Part shown: one piece after another, positions 42,797 through 51,503 of the stretch | Layout: every line of letters starts with the position of its first letter | Numbering within the stretch: position 1 is the stretch's first letter | Source: Campylobacter gracilis | GTDB taxonomy: Bacteria; Campylobacterota; Campylobacteria; Campylobacterales; Campylobacteraceae | Assembly (NCBI RefSeq): GCF_018374135.1 | Contig: NZ_JAHAFS010000007.1 | Location: 1-64,000 of the forward strand | Reading direction: 5' to 3' | DNA length: 64,000 nt | The notes under the pieces: model-generated | What the model was told of the DNA's origin: nothing | The model's database searches: none | Seen by the model: the letters and a program-made list of their open reading frames with translations, nothing else | Program-made: the position numbers and the translations under genes

Positions 42797-43573
42797 CTAG
42801 AATGGATACGTCAAGCAACACACCCTGCCGACCTTTTCGTTGTAGCTGACGTCAAGCTTTAGATCGTATAGCTTGCTTAAAATTTCGCTTTTTATGATCT
42901 GCTCGGCCTTGCCGTATGCGACCTCGCCGCCGCCTTTTACGAGCGCGACGTATCCGCCCAAAAGCAGCGCGAAGTCCGGATTGTGCGTGGCTAAAACGAC
43001 GGTGTAGCCGTTTTTGAGAAGCTCTTTTGTGGCACGGAGGAATTTGTATTGGTTGGCAAAGTCTAACGCCGAGGTGGGCTCGTCGAAGATCACGATCTTA
43101 GGCTCGCTGCAAAGGGCGCGCGCGATGGACGCCATCTGCCTCTGGCCGCCGCTTAGACGCGTGATGATCTTGTCTTTTAGATGCCAAATTTCAAGCATTT
43201 TCATGTAGTGCTGCGCGAACTTGTAGTCGTTTTCGCTCGGCTGCGAAAAGATCCCGATATGCGCCGTGCGCCCCATCAGGACGTATTCGAAGACGCTGTA
43301 ATCGTACTCGCAGACCTCGCTTTGCGAGACGTAGCCGATGATCTCGGCGCGCCCTTTGGCGCTGAGGCTCGCCATATCCTTGCCGTCGATTGAAATTTTA
43401 CCGCGCAGAGGCTCAAGCGTGCCGCTGATTAAATTTAAAAGCGTCGATTTGCCCGCGCCGTTTTGCCCCAAAATCGTCAGCATCGCGCCCGCTTCGAGGT
43501 TGAAATTCACGTCGCGCAGTGTTAGAGGGGCGGATTTTACGTAGCCGAAGTCTAAGCTCTCAACCCTAACCAT
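42797..43573 (-). CDS. iron/siderophore-type ABC transporter ATPase
   Basis: The 258-aa ATPase has Walker A LGQNGAGKSTLLNLI (near residue 35), signature LSGGQRQMASIARAL, Walker B KIVIFDEPTSALDF and H-loop TVVLATHNPDFALLL. It is of the FecE/FepC/BtuD type that drives import of ferric chelates, haem or cobalamin through FecCD permeases. Its start overlaps the permease stop by eight bases. Substrate cannot be told from the ATPase. Confidence 0.93.
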   Translation of the reverse strand: MVRVESLDFGYVKSAPLTLRDVNFNLEAGAMLTILGQNGAGKSTLLNLISGTLEPLRGKISIDGKDMASLSAKGRAEIIGYVSQSEVCEYDYSVFEYVLMGRTAHIGIFSQPSENDYKFAQHYMKMLEIWHLKDKIITRLSGGQRQMASIARALCSEPKIVIFDEPTSALDFANQYKFLRATKELLKNGYTVVLATHNPDFALLLGGYVALVKGGGEVAYGKAEQIIKSEILSKLYDLKLDVSYNEKVGRVCCLTYPF

Positions 43574-44558
43574 TTAGCTTCCTTTTGTTTTTAAGTAGGA
43601 TGAATATAAAAAATAGCGTGCCGATAAAGCCCGTAAGCACGCCTAGCGGGATCTCGCTTTGATTTATGCTGCGCGCTACGTCGTCTACGATGAGCACGAA
43701 GATCGCGCTTAAAAATATGCTCGCCGGGATCGCCTTGGTGTTGCTAACGCCCACGATCATGCGCGTTAGATGCGGCATCAAAAGCCCCACCCACGCGACT
43801 ATGCCGCTGATACACACGCTACTTGCGGTTAGCAGCGTCGCGCAGACGATGATGATGCCCCGCTCCAGCACGACGTTTACGCCGAGCTTCGCTGCCGTCG
43901 CATCGCCCATGGATAGGACGTTTATGCGGTAGCTCATCAGCACCAAGATAGCGATACAAACCCCCATCACCGGCGCTATCATCGCCAGCACGGAGGGATC
44001 GACCTTCGCGAGGCTTCCTAGCTGCCAATACACGATGTCTGCAAGCTTCGTCTCGGGATCCGCCATAAATTTTAAAAACCCAATCAACGCGCCCATCAGA
44101 CCGCTTACGATGATGCCCGCAAGCACGAGCATTATGGTGGCGCTCGAACGCAGCGCGCGCGTGATCAGAAGCGTAATGCAAACCGCCGCAAGCCCGAAAA
44201 CGAAGGCGAAAAGCTGGATCAAAAGGATATTTAGATCAAGCAGGATCGCGATGGCCGCACCCACGCAAGCTCCGGCGCTGACGCCTAAAAGATCGGGCGA
44301 GACGAGCTGGTTTTTAAAGACGCCTTGATACGCCGTGCCGCTGATGCCCAGCGCCGCACCCACGAGCACCGCGGCGATGATGCGCGGCAGGCGCACATCC
44401 ATAACGACGTTGTGGACGTTTTGCGCTACCTCGCCGCCGCCAAGCGCTTTCAGAACCTCGGTGATGCTTAGGCCGAAGCGCCCTATACAAAGCGACACGG
44501 CGACCGCTGCGATCGTCGCCAGTATCAGCAGCACGAGCATAAATTTAAAATTTTTCAT
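43566..44558 (-). CDS. FecCD-family ABC permease
   Basis: A roughly ten-helix permease (330 aa from ATG 44558) with VRLPRIIAAVLVGAALGISG, GVFKNQLVSPDLLGVSAGA and VAWVGLLMPHLTRMIVG, all FecCD/BtuC signatures. I favour the start at 44558 (MKNFKFMLVLL) because GGGAAAGT precedes it; an in-frame ATG at 44615 adds 19 polar residues. It pairs with the ATPase after it, but no binding-protein gene lies beside it, so that must be encoded elsewhere. Confidence 0.92.
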   Translation of the reverse strand: MKNFKFMLVLLILATIAAVAVSLCIGRFGLSITEVLKALGGGEVAQNVHNVVMDVRLPRIIAAVLVGAALGISGTAYQGVFKNQLVSPDLLGVSAGACVGAAIAILLDLNILLIQLFAFVFGLAAVCITLLITRALRSSATIMLVLAGIIVSGLMGALIGFLKFMADPETKLADIVYWQLGSLAKVDPSVLAMIAPVMGVCIAILVLMSYRINVLSMGDATAAKLGVNVVLERGIIIVCATLLTASSVCISGIVAWVGLLMPHLTRMIVGVSNTKAIPASIFLSAIFVLIVDDVARSINQSEIPLGVLTGFIGTLFFIFILLKNKRKLNG

Positions 44559-44615
44559 ACTTTCCCTTGCTTTAAATTTCATCTTTTGCCTTAAATTTAA
44601 TCTTTGAAATTTCAC

Positions 44616-45216
44616 CTCGTTAAAATCCGCTTAAAATTCCGCTTTAAATTTCGCCTTCCGGCTCGTAGCAAAAGGCTGCGGCATCGCTTAACCCGCTTTC
44701 GCGGCGCTTAACGTGCCGATAAAAGCGCAAATAGCCGCAGCGCATAAAATTATTTTTATAAATGAGCTTTAAGCCTATGCGCGATTTTAGCGCAAATAAA
44801 ATTAAAATATATTGATATAACATAGGAAATTTCAAGGGGTTTCGGCGCCCAAATTTTTACCGCGAAGCGCGCGGTAGGATGGCGTTAGGCGAAGGATCGG
44901 GATGCGCATTAGGAAAAGAAGCGGACGCTCGCGCTGTCTTTGCTTTGAAGCGCCGAGGTAAAGGGTAAAGCGCGCCTGCTGCGAGCTGGTTGCGAAATTT
45001 GGGCTGGAAATTCAGTGTCGTTAAATTTAACGCCGCAAATTTAAGATCGTAAATTTTAACGACGCAGTTTTGAAAGGCTGCAGTCGCGCTATGTCGCCAT
45101 TGCGAGCCTACCGTGAAATTTAGCGTTTTAAAATTTGACGCCGCTTCGCAAAGCCAAATTTGGCCCCGCAAACTCATAAATTTCAGCCCCAAACCACTCA
45201 AATTTAACGCCTCGGC
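44616..45216. other. non-coding gap
   Basis: 600 bases upstream of the FecCD gene. The first ~200 bases are AT-rich and could hold the ABC operon promoter (no clear Fur-box inverted repeat seen). The rest is AAATTT-word repeat DNA whose minus-strand 114-codon frame translates to iterated 'LNF/KF' and is not credible. Confidence 0.5.
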
Positions 45217-45885
45217 TTATCGTAGATAATCGATCAGCCTAGCGGAGATTTCGCGAAACTGCAAAATTTTATGCCCCTTTTTCTCGCGCATGAAATTTTG
45301 TGCGTCCTGAAGTCTGGCAAACGTGATGAGATCGTCGCCTCTGGCGCTTTGCAGTACGCTGCCGAATACATAAAACGCGTCCTGCGCCCGCAAAATTTCG
45401 CCGCTTGCGTAATCGGTGACGTAAAGTTCCGCACCGCCGAAATTCACGCCTGCAGAATTTGCCTTGCGGAAATTCGCGCTAGCGGAATTTGCCTCGCCTA
45501 AATTGCCGCTAGCTGGATTTTTGCTCTCAGAATTCGCTCCAGCGGAAGCTCCGCTAAAATTTGCGCCCGAGCTCCCGCTTTCGAAAAAATACGCAAACAT
45601 CGCCTTGGGCGAGGCAAACGCGAGCGCGCTGCCGTCTTTAAGTCTTGCATAGGCACTAAATTCAGGATGCGCGCTAGTATCGATGCCGTATTTGGCACAG
45701 GTAAGATTTACGTCTTTTAGCCACGCGGGCTCGCGCGCAGGTTTGGAATTTTGCGCCGAATCGGAGCCTGTCTTATCTGATGCGCCTAAATTCTGCGCCG
45801 AGCCAGAGCCTTGCGCCGCGGAATTTTGCATCTCAGCTGCGCCATAAAGCGCTATAAATGCCGCCAAAATGAGTGGAAATTTCAC
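45217..45885 (-). CDS. nosL: NosL-like protein with low-complexity insert
   Basis: The 222-aa exported protein (signal IALYGAAEMQ) ends with a clear NosL segment: LYVTDYASGEILRAQDAFYV, FGSVLQSARGDDLITFA and EKKGHKILQFREI. The usual CxxCGM is reduced to one Cys in LTCAKYGIDTS. Between them lies an insert of about 45 residues rich in Ala, Ser, Asn and Gly (residues ~105-150), and the N-terminus is also low-complexity. It overlaps nosY by four bases. Probably assists copper-site assembly of NosZ, though the changed motif makes copper binding doubtful. Confidence 0.78.
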   Translation of the reverse strand: MKFPLILAAFIALYGAAEMQNSAAQGSGSAQNLGASDKTGSDSAQNSKPAREPAWLKDVNLTCAKYGIDTSAHPEFSAYARLKDGSALAFASPKAMFAYFFESGSSGANFSGASAGANSESKNPASGNLGEANSASANFRKANSAGVNFGGAELYVTDYASGEILRAQDAFYVFGSVLQSARGDDLITFARLQDAQNFMREKKGHKILQFREISARLIDYLR

Positions 45886-46709
45886 GCTAAATCCTTTGAT
45901 CTAAAGATAAAATAGCCCAAAATGAGGCTCGCTGCGCCCAGCGCGATCGGATAGAGCAGCGAAAAGGCGATGAAAAGCCCGCGCCCGAAGTGATCTAGGA
46001 TAAAATATGCCGTCGTGCCGATGACCGCAAGATCGGGATCAAACAGGCTGATGGCGGCGATGCGGAAGTCCTCCATCGGATTTGCTAGAGCGATCGCAAA
46101 GATCAAATTTTCGTTCACGCCCGTTTTGGCGAGCAGTCCGATCAGCACGAGATCCAAAAACGCAAGGCAGAAAAGCCAGACGAAAAATGCAAGCCCAAGC
46201 CCCATCTCTTGGCTTTTTGATACGGCACAGATTAAAAACGCTATCCCTAAAAACGCCGCGCACAAGCTAAAAAGCAGCCCCGTATAAAGCAGGCAGATCG
46301 CCCATGGAATGCCCGTGCCTTTGATCGCGCCCCAAACGATTGCGAGCAGCAGCGATAAAAATATCGGCACGAACACTCCAAATAGCCTCCCTAGCGCCTT
46401 GCCGTAGTAATACTGCGCCTGCGAGATCGGGAAGCTTAGCAGGTATTCTAAGATATTTAGGTCGCGGTCGGCCAGGATCGCCTTGCTGGTGGTTACGAGC
46501 ACGAATACGGGCAGGATGATGATGCAGATCTGAATAAACAGCAGCAGCAGCCGCGAAAGCCCGCTAAAGCCGAGCACACGCGAGTCGGTCACCCCAGTGA
46601 TGAAAAATGCCGCCACGAGCCCGCTAAAGATCAGCAGATAGAGCAAAAACCAGCGCGAACGGAAGGACTCTTTGATATCCAAAGCGGCGATGGTGAGTAA
46701 ATTTTTCAT
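45882..46709 (-). CDS. nosY: ABC permease NosY
   Basis: The 275-aa protein has six helices and the ABC-2 layout of NosY: AALDIKESFRSRWFLLYLL, TSKAILADRDLNILEYLLSF and AICLLYTGLLFSLCAAFLG. With the NosF ATPase it forms the transporter needed to mature the CuZ site of nitrous oxide reductase, probably by moving a sulfur species or acting on NosL/NosD. Here it is separated from nosF by a NosL-type gene and a 0.76-kb gap. It overlaps the NosL-like gene that follows. Confidence 0.9.
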   Translation of the reverse strand: MKNLLTIAALDIKESFRSRWFLLYLLIFSGLVAAFFITGVTDSRVLGFSGLSRLLLLFIQICIIILPVFVLVTTSKAILADRDLNILEYLLSFPISQAQYYYGKALGRLFGVFVPIFLSLLLAIVWGAIKGTGIPWAICLLYTGLLFSLCAAFLGIAFLICAVSKSQEMGLGLAFFVWLFCLAFLDLVLIGLLAKTGVNENLIFAIALANPMEDFRIAAISLFDPDLAVIGTTAYFILDHFGRGLFIAFSLLYPIALGAASLILGYFIFRSKDLA

Positions 46710-46870
46710 TCATATTCCTTTATTGCGCCTAGGCGCGCTTTAAATTTAGATTTCTCGCGCGGCTTAATACGCCGCCCGTCTTTAAATTTTAGCCTCGTTT
46801 TGCAGCGCGGATTTCGCGACTTTAAATTTCGCCCGCCGAGTGTTTAAACAGGCGGCGAAATTTTATCCGC

Positions 46871-46970
46871 CGCCTGCGACTGCGGATCGCGCATAAATTT
46901 TAAATTTACGGCTCGCTTGCGGCTCCCGCAAACAGCGCGTCGTTTGCCGCCCGCTATCCGTCATCCGCCG
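46871..46970 (+). repeat. direct repeat copy A
   Basis: Shares CGCCTGCGAC-T/C-GCGGA and then GCGCATAAATTTTAAATTTA, CGGCTC, GCGCGTCGTT and a TATCCGT end with copy B. Confidence 0.65.
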
Positions 46971-47243
46971 TAGTTTTAAAATTTAGCCGTTTGATAGAGC
47001 ACTTAAGTTTCAGCTTCGTAAAATTTCAAACCCGGGCGTATTCCGCGGCATAAAATTTAAAATTCTAAAAATCTCGTGGCGGCGAATTCTACGCCGGATA
47101 AATTTTAAATTTACGGCGAAATTTTAAATTAGCGCGCCCACGTAAATTTTAATTCGGCAAAGCGAATTTTGCGCCGTGCCTTAAATTTAGCCGCGTCGCA
47201 AGATAAACGCGGTCGTTTTCTAGACCCATCTCTGCCTCGCGCC

Positions 47244-47342
47244 CGCCTGCGACCGCGGACCGCGCATAAATTTTAAATTTACGGCTCCGGCTCGCAGTGT
47301 GCTTAAACATCGCGTCGTTCAGTGTCGCCTATTATCCGTAAT
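47244..47342 (+). repeat. direct repeat copy B
   Basis: Imperfect copy of the unit at 46871-46970, about 373 bases downstream in the same orientation; the first ~45 bases are nearly identical. Confidence 0.65.
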
Positions 47343-47467
47343 TCACGACGCTGCAAAGTAAAATTTTATCTCATCGATGGCGGCACGGGCGGCGCGCTGA
47401 AATTTTACGCTTTAAATTTAGCGCAAAACATGGGCCGCTTAAAATTTCATCTTAACTGAAACCATCC

Positions 47468-48136
47468 TTAATGCGCGTGCCCAGAAGGCATACCGTGTGC
47501 CGTGCCGTTACCCTCGTGCATCTGCCCCATATCGTGCGGCGCGCCTTGAGAGTGCGCCGTGCTGCCCGCATCGCCGCTCATGCCATGATCTGAGCCGTGA
47601 GTGTGCTCCATACCGCTCATATCGTGCTCTGCGGAGTAAGGGTCTTTCATGCCGCCCATATCGCCATGCGCATCGCGACCCATATCGCCCATTCCCATGC
47701 CGTGCGAGCCACCGCCTGCTTTAAGCGCCGCGACTACTTGATCGAAGTTGAAGTCTTGCTTGCCCTCTTGCTTATTTTTAAACGCGCCCCAGCCAAACGA
47801 CATAGGGGTTTTAAAACCGCGATAAAAGTGTGCCGTGCGTGCGTCGATAAATTCGCCGTTGCCGCTAGCGTCGTTGATGTAAATTTTGGCGTCCTTTAGC
47901 CAGTTTAGTTTATCGTTGGTTACCATAAAATCCACTAAGCAGCCGATGTCGTCAAAGTAGTGGTTTTTACCGTCCACGCGTACATCGACGCTGAAGCGGT
48001 TGTCGCTAATCGCCATCTGGCAGTGCTCGCATACGTCTCTGTCGTAATGGACGTTGCCGTAGTCTTTCTCATCGCCGCAGCCTAAAAACGTAAGCGCCGC
48101 AAGTGCGCATAGCATAATTTTAAACATTTTTGTCAT
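47468..48136 (-). CDS. nosL: NosL-type copper lipoprotein with His/Met-rich tail
   Basis: The 222-aa protein has a lipoprotein signal (IMLCALAALTFLGCGDEKD; lipobox FLGC), a full NosL domain with copper motif VCEHCQMAISDNRF, NHYFDDIGCLVDFM and DARTAHFYRGFKTPMSFGWG, and a C-terminal tail of about 80 residues packed with His, Met, Gly and Asp (HDMSGMEHTHGSDHGMSG). The tail looks like a copper-storage or scavenging extension. I use the ATG at 48136, eight bases after GGAGG; the gene overlaps nosF by 17 bases. It should deliver copper to NosZ. Confidence 0.9.
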   Translation of the reverse strand: MTKMFKIMLCALAALTFLGCGDEKDYGNVHYDRDVCEHCQMAISDNRFSVDVRVDGKNHYFDDIGCLVDFMVTNDKLNWLKDAKIYINDASGNGEFIDARTAHFYRGFKTPMSFGWGAFKNKQEGKQDFNFDQVVAALKAGGGSHGMGMGDMGRDAHGDMGGMKDPYSAEHDMSGMEHTHGSDHGMSGDAGSTAHSQGAPHDMGQMHEGNGTAHGMPSGHAH

Positions 48137-48758
48137 CTACGATCCTCCCTAGATCCATACAAATCATTCTTTTTACCAGCCCTTCAACCTCGTCGAGCCT
48201 ATGCGAGATAAAGATTAAGCTTTTGTCTTTTGCATACTTACGCAAAAGCGTCTTAAAACGCTCGCGCGCGCTCGGATCGAGATTGGCTGTCGGCTCGTCG
48301 AAAATCATCGCCTTGCTAGCCCTGCCGAATGCTAGCGCGATTAAAAATTTCTGCTTCATACCGCCGGATAGCTTATGAAATGGCTTGTTTAAATTTGAAC
48401 TCAGATCAAGCTCCATTTCGTCGCAAAATTTTACGATGTCTGCTCTGCTTGCGTCAGCCGTGCGCTCGGCGAAGTAGATGAGCTCATTTAGGCTCAGCTT
48501 AAGCGGCGGCGGGGTTTGCGGCACGAAGCTGATACCGCGTAGCGCGCGGTTGCGCTGCTTAAACGAATCAAATCCGTCGATAGTGACGCTGCCGCTTGTG
48601 GGTATGTATTCGCCTAGAATCGTCCGCATCAGCGAGCTTTTGCCCGCTCCGTTTTGCCCGACGAAAAGCACTTGCTCGCCGCCTGCGATATTTAGATCGA
48701 TATCTTTTAAAACGAATTGATCTGCGAATTTCTTGCTTACGTTTTTAATCTCTATCAT
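48120..48758 (-). CDS. nosF: ABC ATPase NosF
   Basis: The 212-aa ATPase has Walker A FVGQNGAGKSSLMRTILG, signature LSGGMKQKFLIALAF, Walker B AMIFDEPTANLDPS and a switch His in LIFISHRLDE. Size and position mark it as NosF, partner of NosY. It lies eight bases after nosH and overlaps the NosL lipoprotein gene. Confidence 0.92.
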   Translation of the reverse strand: MIEIKNVSKKFADQFVLKDIDLNIAGGEQVLFVGQNGAGKSSLMRTILGEYIPTSGSVTIDGFDSFKQRNRALRGISFVPQTPPPLKLSLNELIYFAERTADASRADIVKFCDEMELDLSSNLNKPFHKLSGGMKQKFLIALAFGRASKAMIFDEPTANLDPSARERFKTLLRKYAKDKSLIFISHRLDEVEGLVKRMICMDLGRIVDDKNV

Positions 48759-48766
48759 AGGCTTCC

Positions 48767-49669
48767 TTAGATCATATCTTTTAGCTTATTACCGATACCG
48801 AGCGCGTCTTGGTGACACACGTCGATACAGCGTCCGCACAGCGTGCAGTCGATCCCTTTTAGCATAAATTTGCTCTTATCGCCTAGGTTTTCGGATGCCT
48901 TTTTTTTGGTGATGTCTAATACATGCGAGACGAAGCAGACGTCTTGGCAAACGCCGCAGTGATCGCACCTGCTCTTATCCCAAGTAATCTTGCTTAGGCT
49001 TGCTTTTGCCGCAAGCGAATAGGTGCTTCCTAGCGGGCATAGATGAGCGCACCACGCTCGCCTGCTAAAAAACACTTCGAGCAAAAACACAAAAACGATC
49101 CAAAGCCCTGCCAGCGAAAAGCCATAGATGATGAAGCGCGATAAAATTCCGACTACGTTAAAAATTTCAAAAACGAGCAGATCGGTAATCGCGCTTAGCA
49201 GCAAAAACACCGCCCAGATCGCATATCGCATACCGCGAGGCAGTGTGCGCTCCTTGATGACGCGCTTTGAAATTAGCGTATTATGCAGCTTTTCGCCGAT
49301 CTCGCTAAGCGCTCCGTAAGGGCAGATCCACGAGCAAAACGCCTTGCCGCCCGCGATGAAATAAAACAGCAAGATGGTGCCCGAGCCGATGAGAAGATTT
49401 ATCGGCAGATCCTTGTGCGCGGCGATCACTTCAAGGGTTGCGAAAGGATCTGCCAGGTGAAAGCCCAAAATACGCGAGCCGCTGATGTCGCCTTCTAAAA
49501 TTTGAATATCCGCGCGAAAGGAAAGCACGAAAAGCAGATGCACCAAAAACACGCTAAAGTATCGCAGCGCCCGAATGCTGGGACGCCATTTGCCGCTTTT
49601 ATTTCTAAGCGCGAAGGTCGAGAAAAAGCTCGTATTTTTGATCGTGCATCGCGAATTATATTTATCCAA
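48767..49669 (-). CDS. nosH: polyferredoxin membrane protein NosH (NapH-like)
   Basis: The 300-aa protein has four to five helices, two CxxxCP sites (FCSWICPYGALSE and WCAHLCPLGSTYS) and two C-terminal 4Fe-4S groups (CDHCGVCQDVC and CTLCGRCIDVC). This is the NapH layout. In Wolinella-type nos clusters the NapH-like NosH with NosG forms a menaquinol dehydrogenase that sends electrons to NosZ via NosC1/C2, replacing NosR. It follows nosC2 after three bases. Confidence 0.93.
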   Translation of the reverse strand: MDKYNSRCTIKNTSFFSTFALRNKSGKWRPSIRALRYFSVFLVHLLFVLSFRADIQILEGDISGSRILGFHLADPFATLEVIAAHKDLPINLLIGSGTILLFYFIAGGKAFCSWICPYGALSEIGEKLHNTLISKRVIKERTLPRGMRYAIWAVFLLLSAITDLLVFEIFNVVGILSRFIIYGFSLAGLWIVFVFLLEVFFSRRAWCAHLCPLGSTYSLAAKASLSKITWDKSRCDHCGVCQDVCFVSHVLDITKKKASENLGDKSKFMLKGIDCTLCGRCIDVCHQDALGIGNKLKDMI

Positions 49670-49672
49670 GAG

Positions 49673-50119
49673 CTACTCTTTAAATTTTGAAATTTCATCC
49701 GCGAGCTTATCTAGGCTCTCGTCGCTTACGTTGGTTAAAAGCCCGCTCATTAGGCTGTTTTTGATCTTGCCCGCTTTATAATCTTTGAGGCTTGCTAAAA
49801 TTTGATCCTTGCTCTTGCCGCCGATCGGCGGAGCGATCTTGCCGCGTCCGTCATCACCGTGGCAGGGCGCGCAGCTTACTAGATAGGAGCTACTAACCTT
49901 GAAATCGCGCTCCTTGACGCTCTGCTGCAAAATTTTAATATTTTTCACGTCCTTATCATCGATGAGATCGACGCTTTTGCTCTGCGGCGCAGGCTTTGTT
50001 TGCGCCTGCGGCTTGACTTCCTGCTGTGGCGCGCTAGAATCGTCCGAACTAGTCATAAAGATCATCAGCGCGATCAGCGCTACGCCTAGAATCAAAGCTA
50101 AAATTTTGCCCGGTTTCAT
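49673..50119 (-). CDS. nosC2: membrane-anchored monohaem cytochrome c NosC2
   Basis: The 148-aa protein has an N-terminal helix (KILALILGVALIALMIFMTS), a linker rich in Gln, Pro and Lys, and one class I cytochrome c domain with CAPCHGDDGRGK and a distal Met near SLMSGLLTNV. It should relay electrons between NosG/NosH and NosZ. Start overlaps the nosC1 stop by four bases (ATGA). Confidence 0.9.
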   Translation of the reverse strand: MKPGKILALILGVALIALMIFMTSSDDSSAPQQEVKPQAQTKPAPQSKSVDLIDDKDVKNIKILQQSVKERDFKVSSSYLVSCAPCHGDDGRGKIAPPIGGKSKDQILASLKDYKAGKIKNSLMSGLLTNVSDESLDKLADEISKFKE

Positions 50120-50718
50120 TTCTGCTCCTTAAATTGTTTGTTGAACTCGTAAATTTCTTTCGCCATCGTCTCTATCTGCTGCTCGCTCATGCCGTTTACG
50201 AGCTGCACCATAAGAGGATTGGGCTTTTCTTTAAATTTATACTTTTTAATCATATCCACGATCTGCGCGTCGGTTTTATCTAGAAGCGACGGGCCTATGA
50301 TGCCGTTTGCGTAGTCGTCATGGCACGCCGAGCAGCGCAAGATAAAATCGTGCCCAAGGCGCTTTTTCATCAGGTCGAAATTTAGCTTTTCGTATTGGTT
50401 TTTGATGCTCGAATACGCCACGATATTTTTGGTCGTTTCGTTCACGTCGCCGTTTAGGTTAAAATTTACCTTTCGCTCGCCGTAAAAATCGTAGCTTACG
50501 AACTTGTCGTCCTTCTTGGGCGCTTCGCCGCTTTTAACGCTTATGCGAGGCTTGGCAGTATGATTTTGTTCCACGCTCTGCGGCGTAGAATTTGAACTTA
50601 CAGAATTTTGCGAGACTGAATTTTGCCCTGCGGAGCTTGAACTGCCGTCATCTCCGCAGCCGCATAGCAAAAGTGCCGCAGCTAGCGAGCAGAGGTAGAA
50701 TTTAATGGAGTTTTTCAT
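50116..50718 (-). CDS. nosC1: monohaem cytochrome c lipoprotein NosC1
   Basis: The 200-aa protein starts with a lipoprotein signal (LCSLAAALLLCGCGDDGSS), then about 50 residues rich in Ser, Asn, Gln and Val before a folded domain with one haem motif, LRCSACHDDYANGIIG, and a likely Met ligand near NPLMVQLVNGM. It is the second small cytochrome of the Wolinella-type nos system. It overlaps nosG and nosC2 by four bases each. Confidence 0.9.
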   Translation of the reverse strand: MKNSIKFYLCSLAAALLLCGCGDDGSSSSAGQNSVSQNSVSSNSTPQSVEQNHTAKPRISVKSGEAPKKDDKFVSYDFYGERKVNFNLNGDVNETTKNIVAYSSIKNQYEKLNFDLMKKRLGHDFILRCSACHDDYANGIIGPSLLDKTDAQIVDMIKKYKFKEKPNPLMVQLVNGMSEQQIETMAKEIYEFNKQFKEQK

Positions 50719-51503
50719 TGTTTTCCTTCATAGATTGATTTGTAATCCGCCCGCGGGATTATCTCGATGATACGCGCCGGGCAGAGCTCTGCGCACGCGC
50801 CGCAGCCGACGCAAGCGCTGCGGATCTGCGGAGTGAAATGCGCGCCTGCTTCTATCATTGCTATGGCATCAAGCGGCTGCGGGTAAGGGCACAGCGACGC
50901 GCATAGATCGCAGGGTTTGCCCTCTTTTGCCGCCAGCGCAGAGTTTAGCTCGCACTCCTGCTCGGTCTTGGCAGGCTTTAGGCGCAGATCACTAGATTTT
51001 AAAGTCTGCCCGCGATACGCCAAACAGGCGTCTAAATTTTCAATTACGGCGATACCCATTTTAACCTTTTTAGGCTCGTTAGTCTCGTGGCTGAGCGCGC
51101 CGCTTGGACAGGCGAGCACGCAAGGAAGCGCGCCGCAAAGATAGCAGCCCCGCTCTTTGGCATCGATAACGGGAGTGCCGATGTCAAAAAGATGCGTAAT
51201 ATCGAGCAGATAGATGCTGTGATAGGGGCAGACCTGCACGCATTGACCGCACTTGATACAGCTAGAGCGGAAGCCTCGTTCCGCTAGCGCTCCGGGCGGG
51301 CGCAGATATAAAGAGGCGGAATCCCCGCTAGAATTTTGTTTTATGGAATTCGGCGTGGAATTTTGCTCTGCAGAATTTACGGAATTCCCCACTTCGCCAC
51401 CTGTAAAATTTGCGGAATTCTCATCCGCAAACAAGCTCGCTGCACCGAGTGTTCCGAGCGCTCCGCCAAGTAGTTTTATCGCTTCGCGTCTATTCTTTAT
51501 CAT
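50715..51503 (-). CDS. nosG: ferredoxin-type protein NosG (NapG-like)
   Basis: The 262-aa protein has a signal region with KNRREAIKLLGGALGTLGAA, a twin-arginine-like start, then an Asn/Ser-rich spacer (residues ~28-60) and four 4Fe-4S groups: CIKCGQCVQVC, CYLCGALPCVLAC, CDLCASLC and CVGCGACAELC. This matches NapG/NosG, a periplasmic polyferredoxin working with NosH. The spacer is a low-complexity addition of a type seen in other genes here. Confidence 0.93.
   Translation of the reverse strand: MIKNRREAIKLLGGALGTLGAASLFADENSANFTGGEVGNSVNSAEQNSTPNSIKQNSSGDSASLYLRPPGALAERGFRSSCIKCGQCVQVCPYHSIYLLDITHLFDIGTPVIDAKERGCYLCGALPCVLACPSGALSHETNEPKKVKMGIAVIENLDACLAYRGQTLKSSDLRLKPAKTEQECELNSALAAKEGKPCDLCASLCPYPQPLDAIAMIEAGAHFTPQIRSACVGCGACAELCPARIIEIIPRADYKSIYEGKQ

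Larger units (their letters stand above)
46710..47467. repeat. 0.76-kb non-coding insert inside the nos cluster
   Basis: No gene. The stretch is made of AAATTTTAAATTT words and GC-rich runs and contains two imperfect copies of a ~100-base unit (46871-46970 and 47244-47342). It interrupts an otherwise tightly packed operon. Confidence 0.65.

Noticed and set aside
43819..44181. Minus-strand 120-codon frame inside the FecCD permease gene
   Set aside because: Same strand but different frame; composition is Arg/His-rich and the permease frame carries all family motifs.
44644..45201. Frames of 63 and 114 codons on the minus strand
   Set aside because: The longer one is iterated Leu-Asn-Phe/Lys-Phe from AAATTT words; the shorter lacks a ribosome site.
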